Positions 18,546 through 27,800 of a stretch of DNA of 64,000 nt are shown one piece after another (positions within the stretch are counted from its first letter, which is position 1; each line of letters opens with the position of its first letter). Under the pieces are notes generated by a model that was not told the DNA's origin, ran no database searches, and was given only the letters and a program-made list of their open reading frames with translations. The position numbers were made by a program, and so were the translations under genes. The DNA comes from Clostridiales bacterium (GTDB taxonomy: Bacteria > Bacillota > Clostridia > Oscillospirales > Acutalibacteraceae), in contig JAAWSO010000002.1 of the NCBI GenBank assembly GCA_022801595.1, positions 124,001-188,000 on the forward strand, written 5' to 3'.

Positions 18546-19832
18546 ATGATCGAATACGGTTTGATTGGGGAGAAACTGCTCCACAGCTTTTCCAAAATCA
18601 TTCATGAAAGGTTAGCGGATTACACATATGAGCTGTGTCCATTGACAAAAGAAGAATTAACGCCTTTTTTGACGGAAAAAAAGTTTAAAGCCATCAACGT
18701 GACCATCCCCTACAAACGAGATGTGATTCCCTTTTGCGACGAGTTGGACGATTCCGCAAAACAGCTTGGCGTGGTCAATACCATTGTTAACCGGGACGGC
18801 CGGCTGATCGGATATAACACGGATTTCGCCGGTTTTCTTCACAGCGTGGAATCCCACGGCATTGACATGAAGGATAAGAAAGTCATGATCCTGGGGAACG
18901 GCGGCACCTGCCAAACGGTGACAGCCGTAGCCAACCACCTGGGCGCCCGGGAAATCCTGGTGGTTAGCCGGAGCGGCGTTGGGGAGGGAAATGTGATTTC
19001 CTATCGGGACGCCAATTACCACCTGGATACGGATGTGATCATCAACACCACGCCGAAGGGGATGTATCCCAATAATGAGGAACAAGGGCTGAATTTACGG
19101 GCATTTACCAGTTGCCAGGCTGTGTTTGATGTGATTTACAATCCCATGAAAACCCGGTTGCTCCAACAGGCGGAGGAAATGGGCATCCTGGCAGTCAATG
19201 GCATGGAAATGCTGGTGGCTCAAGCGAAATTTGCTGTCGAGCATTTTCTTTCCATTTCCATTCCCAACCAGCGGATTCAGGAAGTTTGCAAGGAACTGCG
19301 TCTGGAGCTGGGCAATATTTCTCTGATTGGAATGCCTAGCTGCGGAAAGACTCTGACCGGCCAGGCTCTGAGCAAATACATCGACAAAACATTTGTGGAT
19401 ACCGACGCTTTGATCGTGGAGCGGGCGGGAATGAGCATTCGGGAGATTTTTGAGCGGCATGGGGAACCTTTTTTCCGCCAGTTGGAACAGGAGGTGATCG
19501 CTGAGCTGGCCAAGAAAAACCAGTTGATCATCGCCACTGGCGGTGGAGCAATCAAGAATCACGAGAATATGTTGAACCTGAAGCAAAACGGCATTGTGAT
19601 TTTTATTGATCGGGAGCTGAAAAAACTGGTTTCCACCCATGACCGGCCTTTATCTTCCAGTAAGGACGCGGTGGCGGAGCTGTATCATCAGCGATATCCA
19701 TGGTATCTTTCCTACGGGGATCTGCGGATTGAAAACAATTACGATGAGGATTTGACCCAGGAAGAACTGGATACGCTTATGAATGAAATTTTGGAGGGAT
19801 ACCATGAAATTATTGGTAATCAATGGTCCTAA
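18546..19832 (+). CDS. aroE-aroK: Shikimate dehydrogenase / shikimate kinase fusion
   Basis: N-terminal AroE (YGLIGEKLLHSFSKIIHERL..VTIPYKRDV); C-terminal AroK (ISLIGMPSCGKTLTGQALSKYIDKTFVDTDALI...IIATGGGAI). Confidence 0.95.
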   Translation: MIEYGLIGEKLLHSFSKIIHERLADYTYELCPLTKEELTPFLTEKKFKAINVTIPYKRDVIPFCDELDDSAKQLGVVNTIVNRDGRLIGYNTDFAGFLHSVESHGIDMKDKKVMILGNGGTCQTVTAVANHLGAREILVVSRSGVGEGNVISYRDANYHLDTDVIINTTPKGMYPNNEEQGLNLRAFTSCQAVFDVIYNPMKTRLLQQAEEMGILAVNGMEMLVAQAKFAVEHFLSISIPNQRIQEVCKELRLELGNISLIGMPSCGKTLTGQALSKYIDKTFVDTDALIVERAGMSIREIFERHGEPFFRQLEQEVIAELAKKNQLIIATGGGAIKNHENMLNLKQNGIVIFIDRELKKLVSTHDRPLSSSKDAVAELYHQRYPWYLSYGDLRIENNYDEDLTQEELDTLMNEILEGYHEIIGNQWS

Positions 19833-20238
19833 CCTCAATATGCTGGGAATCCGGGAACCGGAGATTTATGGCAGCGCCACTTACCAGGCTCTGGAGAATT
19901 TGGTTCGGGAGGCTGCTGCGGAAGCGGGCTTTGAGGTGGAGATTATCCAGAGCAACCATGAAGGGGCGTTGGTAGACGCGATTCAGCAGGCTTATGGCAA
20001 GGCGGACGGCATTATCATCAACCCGGCTGCCTACACCCACACCAGCGTGGCGATTTTAGACGCGCTCAAGACCGTCGCCCTCCCGGCTGTGGAGGTTCAC
20101 ATTTCCAATGTCAAGGAGCGGGAGGATTTTCGCCAGGTTTCCTATGCTGGAATGGCCTGTTTCCATACCGTTATGGGAGAAGGCCTAGAGGGATACCGGA
20201 CCGCGATTCGTGTGATGAAAGACAAATTATCCTCTTAA
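19804..20238 (+). CDS. aroQ: 3-dehydroquinate dehydratase, type II
   Basis: MKLLVINGPNLNMLGIREPEIYG...INPAAYTHTSVAILDAL...EVHISNVKERE. Confidence 0.97.
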   Translation: MKLLVINGPNLNMLGIREPEIYGSATYQALENLVREAAAEAGFEVEIIQSNHEGALVDAIQQAYGKADGIIINPAAYTHTSVAILDALKTVALPAVEVHISNVKEREDFRQVSYAGMACFHTVMGEGLEGYRTAIRVMKDKLSS

Positions 20239-20301
20239 ACAGAGGTTTATTTTATACATGATAGCAGAAAAGAATACCTTAAGAAAGGAATGATAACAGT
20301 T

Positions 20302-21318
20302 ATGATTATTACCATGAAGAAAAATGCGCCCGATTCGGAAATGCACGCCATTATTGAAAACCTTGAGGGGATGGGGCTGAAAGTTACCCTAATTCAAGGT
20401 GCGGATTATAATGTGTTCGGAGTAGTTGGCGATACCACCCGGGTAGACGAAAAGCTGATTGCGGCAAACCCGCATGTAGACCATGTTGCCCGTGTTGCGG
20501 CTCCCTTTAAAAAGGCCAACCGTCTGTTCCATCCCCAGGATACCATTGTGGATGTGGCCGGCGTAAAGGTTGGCGGACAGGAAAATGTGGTTGTGATCGG
20601 CGGTCCCTGCTCCGTAGAAGGGGAAGAGCCTCTTCTGGAAATTGCCAAGGGTGTGAAGGAAGCAGGCGGCGCGATGCTCCGCGGCGGGGCTTACAAGCCG
20701 AGAACTTCTCCATATGCTTTCCAGGGAATGGGCAGCGAGGGTATCCTCTGCATGGTGAAGGCGCGGGAAAAATATGGTTTGCCCATTGTCAGCGAGCTAA
20801 TGAGCGAAAGCAAACTGCCGGAGTTTGAGGAATATGTGGACTTGATTCAAGTCGGCGCGCGGAATATGCAGAATTTTGATTTGCTCAAAGCTTTGGGAAA
20901 ATCCACCAAGCCGGTTCTGCTCAAGCGGGGTCTGTCCAATACCATTGAGGAGTGGATTATGGCGGCTGAATACATCATGGCGGGCGGAAACGAGAACGTG
21001 ATTATGTGTGAGCGGGGTATCCGCACCTTTGAAAAATACACCCGGAACACACTGGATCTCAGCGTGATCCCGATCCTGAAGGAAAAGACCCACCTGCCGA
21101 TTATCATTGATCCATCCCATGCGACCGGTGATTCCAAGCTGGTAGAATCCATGTCTCTGGCAGCCATTGCAGCTGGTGCAGACGGCTTGATTATTGAGGT
21201 ACACAACAATCCCAAATGCGCATGGTCCGACGGCGCTCAGTCCTTGACGCCACCTGCTTTTGCTCAAGTGATTGAGAAGGGCCGCAAGATCGCTCAAGTA
21301 ATCGGTCGGGATATCTAA
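20302..21318 (+). CDS. aroF: 3-deoxy-7-phosphoheptulonate synthase
   Basis: VVVIGGPCSVEGEEPLLEIAKGVKEAGGAMLRGGAYKPRTSPYAFQGMG...IIIDPSHATGD. Confidence 0.95.
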   Translation: MIITMKKNAPDSEMHAIIENLEGMGLKVTLIQGADYNVFGVVGDTTRVDEKLIAANPHVDHVARVAAPFKKANRLFHPQDTIVDVAGVKVGGQENVVVIGGPCSVEGEEPLLEIAKGVKEAGGAMLRGGAYKPRTSPYAFQGMGSEGILCMVKAREKYGLPIVSELMSESKLPEFEEYVDLIQVGARNMQNFDLLKALGKSTKPVLLKRGLSNTIEEWIMAAEYIMAGGNENVIMCERGIRTFEKYTRNTLDLSVIPILKEKTHLPIIIDPSHATGDSKLVESMSLAAIAAGADGLIIEVHNNPKCAWSDGAQSLTPPAFAQVIEKGRKIAQVIGRDI

Positions 21319-21497
21319 GGAAGAAAACTTCCTTTTCTTTGGACATTTCGTTTGTATTGGCTTGTACTGGATATGCCGGTAACTTCGGAATGGAAAGAAT
21401 CGGTTTGAAGTAGGAAAAGTTAAGCCGAAACAAATTTTCCAGGAAGCCGATTGGAGGCTTTCCTAATCAGAAACCATCCATGGAATATCGGATGGAA

Positions 21498-21520
21498 AAG
21501 CGGGCTTGCCCGCTTTTTTT
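21498..21520 (+). terminator. Intrinsic terminator or attenuator between aroF and aroA
   Basis: AAGCGGGCTTGCCCGCTTTTTTT, preceded by AGGAAGCC..GGCTTTCCT and CCATCC..GGATGG hairpins. Confidence 0.75.
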
Positions 21521-21556
21521 GTCAAAAATTTTATATAAAGAAAGGGGATGTGTACC

Positions 21557-22837
21557 ATGAAAGTTCGCATCCATCCAGCATTTTGGGAGGAGGAAGCCCG
21601 GTCGATTCGCATTCCTCCTTCCAAAAGTATGGCCCATCGGGCGATCCTCTGCGCATCTCTGGCAAAGGGGAAAAGCGTGGTGCGAAACATCGCCTATTCC
21701 GACGACATTTTGGCGACCATCGCTGGCATGCGCCAGTTGGGAGCATCGATTGAAACCTTGGAAGATTCGGTGATCGTGGAAGGCATTGCCGATCATTACC
21801 AGGCAGAAAGTATGACAGTGGATTGCAACGAATCCGGCTCCACGCTCCGTTTTTTTATCCCAGTGTTTACCCTTTCCGGTAAGCCTATGACCTTTGTGGG
21901 ACGGAACCGGCTGCTCAAACGGCCACAGGGTGTGTATGAATCCCTGTATCGGGAGCGGGGGCTGCGCTTCACTCAAACGTCCGATGCAATTACGGTAGAG
22001 GGTGGCTTAACGGCGGGAAGGTATGAGATTGACGGCAACATCAGTTCTCAGTTTATTTCCGGCCTGCTGTTTGCTCTGCCGCTTTTGGATGGGGATTCCA
22101 CCATTGTGATCCGCCCGCCCTTTGAGTCCCGTTCCTATATTGAGCTGACCTTGGAGGCGCTGGCTCAATTTGGCGTGCATGCTTCCTTTGCGGATGACCA
22201 TACCCTGTTGGTGCCGGGCAACCAGGAATACCATCCCTGCGATTACACCGTGGAAGGGGATTTTTCCCAGATGGCGTTTTTCGCCGTTTTGGGAGCGGTT
22301 CACGGCGACCTGACCTGTACCGGTATGCGTCTGGATTCTCAGCAGGGGGACAAGGCGATTCTGGATATTTTAAAGCAAGCCCAGGCCAGGATTATCCCAT
22401 TACCGGATGGCTATACGATTATCAAAAGTCCGCTTCGCGGAACGGAAATTGATCTGAGCAACTGCCCGGATTTAGGGCCGATTCTGACGGTGCTGGCTAT
22501 GTACGCCCAAGGGGAAACTCGGATTATGAATGCCGGGCGACTGCGTTATAAAGAGTCTGACCGGATCGCAGCCATGGAGGAGGAACTCCGAAAATTTGGC
22601 GTGGAGATCCGCACCACAGAAGATGAGATCGTGATTTTTGGAAAGGAATCCTACCGCTGTACCGAAGAAATTTTCGGACACAAGGATCATCGGATTGTGA
22701 TGAGCATGGCAGTGGCGGCGGTATGCAGTGGCCAGCCAGCGACCATCCAGGGGGCCGAGTGTATTCAGAAATCCTATCCCAACTTTTTTGAGGACTTACA
22801 ATCCCTGGGGATTCCTGTGGAGGTGTTGGAGTCATGA
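21557..22837 (+). CDS. aroA: 3-phosphoshikimate 1-carboxyvinyltransferase (EPSP synthase)
   Basis: RIPPSKSMAHRAILCASLAKGKSVV...NESGSTLRFFIPV...RLRYKESDRIAAMEEELRKFG. Confidence 0.96.
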   Translation: MKVRIHPAFWEEEARSIRIPPSKSMAHRAILCASLAKGKSVVRNIAYSDDILATIAGMRQLGASIETLEDSVIVEGIADHYQAESMTVDCNESGSTLRFFIPVFTLSGKPMTFVGRNRLLKRPQGVYESLYRERGLRFTQTSDAITVEGGLTAGRYEIDGNISSQFISGLLFALPLLDGDSTIVIRPPFESRSYIELTLEALAQFGVHASFADDHTLLVPGNQEYHPCDYTVEGDFSQMAFFAVLGAVHGDLTCTGMRLDSQQGDKAILDILKQAQARIIPLPDGYTIIKSPLRGTEIDLSNCPDLGPILTVLAMYAQGETRIMNAGRLRYKESDRIAAMEEELRKFGVEIRTTEDEIVIFGKESYRCTEEIFGHKDHRIVMSMAVAAVCSGQPATIQGAECIQKSYPNFFEDLQSLGIPVEVLES

Positions 22838-23685
22838 TTGACCAAAGCAAACGATTTTTAATTGTAGGGCTGGGTCTTTTGGGCGGCAGTTATGCCAAAG
22901 CGCTGAAGCAGAAGGGCTATTCCGTGTATGCCATCACCCGTAGTCAAAACACCATTGATTATGCCCTGGCAAGGGGATGGATTGACGGCGGCTCCACAGA
23001 GGAAGACCCTGCCCTGATTGGACAAGCCGATTTTGTGGTATTCGGCTTATATCCGCACACCATGATCGAGTGGATTGCCCGGAATCAAACGGCATTTCAG
23101 CCGGGAGCGATTTTGACGGATGTATCCGGTGTGAAATGCAATGTAGTGGACGTGATTCAGGAGGGCCTGCGGCAAGATGTGGAATTCATCGGTTCCCATC
23201 CTATGGCGGGCAAGGAGGTCAGCGGCGTACAGCACAGCGATGAAACCATGTTCCGAAGCGCCAATTTTATCATTACGCCTACGGAGAAAAATACGGAGCG
23301 AGGGATTGGATTTGCCCGGGAGCTGGCGGAACTGTTGGAATTCCAACACATCACCAGCCTGAGCATTGAGGAACACGATGAGATGATCGGTTTTGTGTCC
23401 CAACTGACCCATGCGGTGGCAGTGAGCCTGATGAATACCAACGACAACGCCCACCTGAAGGATTATACTGGCGATTCTTTCCGGGATCTGACCCGGATCG
23501 CCAAGATTAACGAATCTCTTTGGAGCGAGCTTTTCTTTTTAAATAAGAAAAACTTAGTCCGGGAGATCGACGAGTTTATCGCTTCCCTCAATGACCTCAA
23601 GCAGAAGATTGCCGATGAAGATGACGAAGGAATTCGGAAGCTTTTTATCCAGTCCACCAAGCGAAGAAAATATTTTGATGAGTAA
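22834..23685 (+). CDS. tyrA: Prephenate dehydrogenase
   Basis: FLIVGLGLLGGSYAKALKQKGYSVYAITRS...IGSHPMAGKEVSGV. Confidence 0.93.
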   Translation: MIDQSKRFLIVGLGLLGGSYAKALKQKGYSVYAITRSQNTIDYALARGWIDGGSTEEDPALIGQADFVVFGLYPHTMIEWIARNQTAFQPGAILTDVSGVKCNVVDVIQEGLRQDVEFIGSHPMAGKEVSGVQHSDETMFRSANFIITPTEKNTERGIGFARELAELLEFQHITSLSIEEHDEMIGFVSQLTHAVAVSLMNTNDNAHLKDYTGDSFRDLTRIAKINESLWSELFFLNKKNLVREIDEFIASLNDLKQKIADEDDEGIRKLFIQSTKRRKYFDE

Positions 23686-23691
23686 CCCTTT

Positions 23692-23722
23692 CCCTCAGGA
23701 TTTTCCTGGGGGGATTTTTTTA
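23692..23722 (+). terminator. Intrinsic terminator after tyrA
   Basis: CCCTCAGGATTTTCCTGGGGGGATTTTTTT hairpin plus T-tract. Confidence 0.7.
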
Positions 23723-23772
23723 TGATTGAACACAAAAAACTGGGCAGAGATTCAGAGAATGTTCAACCAATC

Positions 23773-23811
23773 TTCACATAAGCACAGTAAACTTTTAACA
23801 GTACTTTAACA
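23773..23811 (+). promoter_or_regulatory. Candidate PhoP/PhoB-type box
   Basis: TTCACA (23773), TTAACA (23795) and TTAACA (23806): starts offset by 22 and 11 bp, i.e. an 11-bp phase with one weak position (23784). Confidence 0.5.
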
Positions 23812-23839
23812 CATAACCGAATGAAAGGAGACTTGGATC

Positions 23840-24559
23840 ATGTTTGGTTGGAAAGCAAAAACCGGAAGGGAAAAACAAGGGCTCTTGTTCCGCAACGAGC
23901 TTAAGCACACGATCAACCGCTCCGATTATTTGGTGCTGAAACAGAGGCTGAACGCAGTTGCAAAGCCGGATATTCACGCAGAAGACAACGGGGCGTATCA
24001 TATTCGCAGTTTATATTTTGACAGTCCCGATGACAAAGCGTTGCGGGAAAAGCTGGATGGAATCAGTCAGCGGGAAAAATTTCGCATCCGCTACTATAAT
24101 TGGGATTCTTCTTATATCCGATTGGAAAAAAAGAGCAAACGGAATGGGGTGGGGAATAAGCAGTACGCACCGATGACCAAAGAACAATGCGAACAACTGA
24201 TTGCCGGAGAGACCGACTGGATGCTGGATACTGGGATTCCCCTTCTGGTGGAGCTGTATGGAAAGATGAAATTCCAACAACTCCGCCCCAGGACTATCGT
24301 GGATTATACCCGAGAGGCTTATTTGTTCCCAGCTGGCAATGTACGAGTTACTATTGATTCCAACATCAGAACCGGGCTGCAGTCTCTGGATTTTTTCAAT
24401 CCAGATCTTCCGACCGTTCCCACGGGGCATCCAGACAAAATGATCCTGGAGGTCAAATTTGATGATTTTCTGCCGGAGATTATGCAGGATGTGGTTCAGA
24501 CTAAGGAGAGGCGCAGCGCGGCATTTTCGAAATATGCGGTCTGTCGTATGTATGCTTGA
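23840..24559 (+). CDS. VTC domain protein (polyphosphate polymerase-like)
   Basis: RNELKHTINRSDYLVLKQRLNAVAKPD...YHIRSLYFDSPDDKALREKLDGISQREKFRIRYYN...IRLEKKSKRNGVGNK. Confidence 0.9.
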   Translation: MFGWKAKTGREKQGLLFRNELKHTINRSDYLVLKQRLNAVAKPDIHAEDNGAYHIRSLYFDSPDDKALREKLDGISQREKFRIRYYNWDSSYIRLEKKSKRNGVGNKQYAPMTKEQCEQLIAGETDWMLDTGIPLLVELYGKMKFQQLRPRTIVDYTREAYLFPAGNVRVTIDSNIRTGLQSLDFFNPDLPTVPTGHPDKMILEVKFDDFLPEIMQDVVQTKERRSAAFSKYAVCRMYA

Positions 24560-24586
24560 TGGTTGTTTGGAAAGGAATGGAACAGT

Positions 24587-25258
24587 ATGACATTTTCGGA
24601 TATTTTTAAGTCGAGTTTTTTAGAGAAGGTTACCACTTTCTCCGTTCTGGATACTGCGATTGCGCTTGCTTTGTCGTTTGTGGTTGGCCTGTTTATTTAT
24701 TTTGTTTATAAAAAAACCTTCAACGGCGTTATGTACGCCTCCAGCTTTGGAATTTCCCTGATCGGCTTGTCTTTAATTACCACGCTGGTAATTCTGGCCG
24801 TCAGTTCCAACGTAATCCTGTCCCTTGGTATGGTGGGCGCCCTGTCCATTGTCCGGTTCCGTACTGCTATCAAAGAACCGTTGGACATTGTGTATTTGTT
24901 TTGGGCCATTGCTTCGGGTATTGTGTTCGGCGCGGGTCTCATTCCATTGGGCGTAATCGGCTCTCTGCTGATCGGAATTGTTTTGTTGGTATTCGGTAAC
25001 TACCGGACCAGTGAGAACCCGTATCTTTTAGTGGTCAACTGTGACACCGAAGAAACCGAGCGTCAAGTGAAGGAAACGGTTCAGAACCAAGTGAAAAAAC
25101 AAATGGTTAAATCAAAAACGGTTTCCTCAAAGGGGATTGAAATGACCATTGAAGTTCGGCTCAAAGAAATGTCTACCGACTTTATCAACCGGATCGCTTC
25201 CATGCCCGGAGTGGGAAATGCCGTTTTGGTCAGCTATCATGGAGATTATATGGGATAA
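24587..25258 (+). CDS. DUF4956 family membrane protein
   Basis: Multiple TM segments; SSNVILSLGMVGALSIVRFRTAIKEPLDIVYLFWAIASGI. Confidence 0.87.
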   Translation: MTFSDIFKSSFLEKVTTFSVLDTAIALALSFVVGLFIYFVYKKTFNGVMYASSFGISLIGLSLITTLVILAVSSNVILSLGMVGALSIVRFRTAIKEPLDIVYLFWAIASGIVFGAGLIPLGVIGSLLIGIVLLVFGNYRTSENPYLLVVNCDTEETERQVKETVQNQVKKQMVKSKTVSSKGIEMTIEVRLKEMSTDFINRIASMPGVGNAVLVSYHGDYMG

Positions 25259-25269
25259 GGGGGAGCCCC

Positions 25270-27579
25270 ATGATTACCAACCAATATCTGAATCGGATTA
25301 CTGCTGTGCTGATGGCTGTAGCAGTCGTGATAACAGGAACCGTTTGGATCTGGACCCAATCCGATGGCTTTGTTTCCACCGGCACCCATTTTGATTATGA
25401 AGGCAGTTTGTTTGGTGAAAATACCGTGGCTACAATCGACATCCAGGTAGAGAAAACAGATTGGGAGGACTTGCTGGCTAACGCCACTGATAAGGAGTAT
25501 ATTTCGGCGGACATCACCATCAATGGAAAAACGGTTTCCAATGTTGGAATCCGTGCCAAGGGAAATACAAGCTTGAGTCAGGTGGCCATTGACGACACCA
25601 CCGACCGCTATAGCTTTAAGGTGGAATTTGACCATTACATCACGGATCAAACCTACGACGGTTTGGATAAGCTGGCACTGAACAATATCATTAGTGATGC
25701 TACTTATATGAAGGAATATTTATCCTATCAAATGCTGGAGAGCATTGGGGTCGCGACCCCGCTCTATGGGTTCGCCAATATTACTGTAAACGGCGAGCCG
25801 TGGGGCCTCTATTTCAGTGTGGAAGTGTTGGAAGAATCCTTTGCCCAGCGGAACTATGGCAGCGATTACGGAAAACTATATAAGCCGGAAAGCGACATGG
25901 CCGGCGGGGGCAGAGGGCCACAGGAAGCGGAGGGATCAGGGGAGAAGCGTCAACAAGCGGAGTTAGCTTCTTTGACCGTTTCCGAAGGAGCGGGTTCCCA
26001 GGAAACCGATGTTGCAAAGCTGGAACCGGAACATTCCGCATGGGAGAACCCTGCCGATGTGCAAGCCGACGAACCGCGGCCCACATCCAGTAGTGTTGAG
26101 GGGACACAGGAAGGGACGGCTAGTCCGCCTGACGCAAATGGGTCCCCAGGAATGCAGGGAGGAGGACCCGGTCAGGGTGGAGGTTTTGGCGGTGGTTTCT
26201 CCTTATCGGGAGGCAGTGATTTGGCTTTTATCGACAGGAACCCAAGCAGCTACCCAGACATTTTTGATAACGCGGTATTTGACGTGACAGAAGCGGACAA
26301 ACAGAAGGTTGTAGACGCTCTGGAGCATCTGGACGCTGGCGAGGATTTGGAACATTACTTTGATGTCGATGAAATTCTCCGTTATTTTGCCGCCAATACC
26401 GCCATGGTCAACCTGGACAGCTATGTGGGGATGATGCAGCACAATTATTATTTATACGAGAAGGATGGAAAAATTTCCATTTTGCCTTGGGACTACAATC
26501 TATCTTTTGGCGCATTCCAATCAGGAAGTGCATCAGATGCGGTCAATTTTCCCATTGACACTCCCGTGGCTTCCAATATCGAAATGGAAGATCGGCCGCT
26601 ATTGAATCAGTTGCTGGCAGTGGACGAATACAAAGAAAAGTATCACCAGTATTTGCAGGAAATCGTGGCCAACTATTTTGACAGTGGGCTGTTTGAATTG
26701 ACCATTACCAAATTAAACGCCTTGCTATCCTCTTATGTCAGGGAGGATGCCACTGCATTTTATACCTACGAGGAATATCAGGCTGCCATCGAGGAGCTGA
26801 AAGAATATGGTGCATTGCGTGCCGAGAGCATTAGGGGGCAGTTGGACGGATCTATCCCTTCTACCTGGGCAGGACAGCAGGAAGATTCTTCTGCTTTGGT
26901 GGACGCTTCTAGTGTCGATCTCAATGTTATGGGAACCCAGGGGGGAGGGAATATGGGCGGCTGGCCTGGAGGGCAGCGGAATGAGAATGTTCCTGCCTGG
27001 TCAGGCCAGGAAAACAATCGCAATCCATCTTCCGAATCCAGCGGACCGGGTGAAGCAGGGAAAACTTCCGAAGAAGCTCCCACTGGGACACCCCAAACCT
27101 CCGCTGAGGGAACAGACGCTCGAACTGGCGTGCCATCGGAACCCCAAGCGGGGAACGCGAGTGGCACACCAAACTCCTTGGGAGATTCTTCCCACGATAC
27201 GTCTTCCAGTTCGATAGAACCCAGTGTCGGAGGTGCTCCTTCCGTTCCGCGAGGGGGCAATCGTCCAAGTCGACAAGATATGGGGTTTCATCTGGATGAA
27301 GAGACTCTCCAGCAGGTTATGACGATCCTCCAGTCGGGAGGAACCGGGCAGGAGTTGACCCAGGAACAAAACGATCAGCTTTTAGCCCTGGGAATCACGG
27401 AGGAACAAATCCAGACCATACAGGATTCCTTTGGAAACCGGCACATGCCTGGCATGGATTCCTCCAGTGGCCAAACGGCGATTTCTGCGCAAGCGTGGTG
27501 GATTCTTGGGGGATGCGTTGCCGCAATGGCAGCCGGATTACTGTTTGTGATCTTCTTCCGCCGCAGACGCTATCATTAA
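25270..27579 (+). CDS. CotH kinase family protein with low-complexity insert and C-terminal TM anchor
   Basis: CotH-like segments (IDDTTDRYSFKVEFDHYI..LDKLALNNIISDATYMKEYLSYQML; SILPWDYNLSFGAF); low-complexity at ~25900-26215 and ~26870-27270; C-terminal AWWILGGCVAAMAAGLLFVIFFRRRRYH. Confidence 0.87.
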   Translation: MITNQYLNRITAVLMAVAVVITGTVWIWTQSDGFVSTGTHFDYEGSLFGENTVATIDIQVEKTDWEDLLANATDKEYISADITINGKTVSNVGIRAKGNTSLSQVAIDDTTDRYSFKVEFDHYITDQTYDGLDKLALNNIISDATYMKEYLSYQMLESIGVATPLYGFANITVNGEPWGLYFSVEVLEESFAQRNYGSDYGKLYKPESDMAGGGRGPQEAEGSGEKRQQAELASLTVSEGAGSQETDVAKLEPEHSAWENPADVQADEPRPTSSSVEGTQEGTASPPDANGSPGMQGGGPGQGGGFGGGFSLSGGSDLAFIDRNPSSYPDIFDNAVFDVTEADKQKVVDALEHLDAGEDLEHYFDVDEILRYFAANTAMVNLDSYVGMMQHNYYLYEKDGKISILPWDYNLSFGAFQSGSASDAVNFPIDTPVASNIEMEDRPLLNQLLAVDEYKEKYHQYLQEIVANYFDSGLFELTITKLNALLSSYVREDATAFYTYEEYQAAIEELKEYGALRAESIRGQLDGSIPSTWAGQQEDSSALVDASSVDLNVMGTQGGGNMGGWPGGQRNENVPAWSGQENNRNPSSESSGPGEAGKTSEEAPTGTPQTSAEGTDARTGVPSEPQAGNASGTPNSLGDSSHDTSSSSIEPSVGGAPSVPRGGNRPSRQDMGFHLDEETLQQVMTILQSGGTGQELTQEQNDQLLALGITEEQIQTIQDSFGNRHMPGMDSSSGQTAISAQAWWILGGCVAAMAAGLLFVIFFRRRRYH

Positions 27580-27750
27580 ATTCGCTTACGAGATTTTTTC
27601 TTTTTCTTTTCATAACTAGGGAATGGGATTCCAACGGCTCAGCCGATGGAGTCCTGTTTCCTTTTTAGGAAAGCAAACATCTGAACAGAAGATTGCGCAT
27701 GGGTGAGGGCCCTAGGAGAAATGGAAGGAAAATATTCCGATAAGGGTTTC

Positions 27751-27789
27751 AAAAAAAAACAACACAGGTTCCAAAAGCCTGTGTTGTTT
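27751..27789 (-). terminator. Intrinsic terminator after metH
   Basis: Minus strand AACAACACAGGcttttggaaCCTGTGTTGTTTTTTTTT. Confidence 0.85.
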
Positions 27790-27800
27790 AGGCGGGGAGA

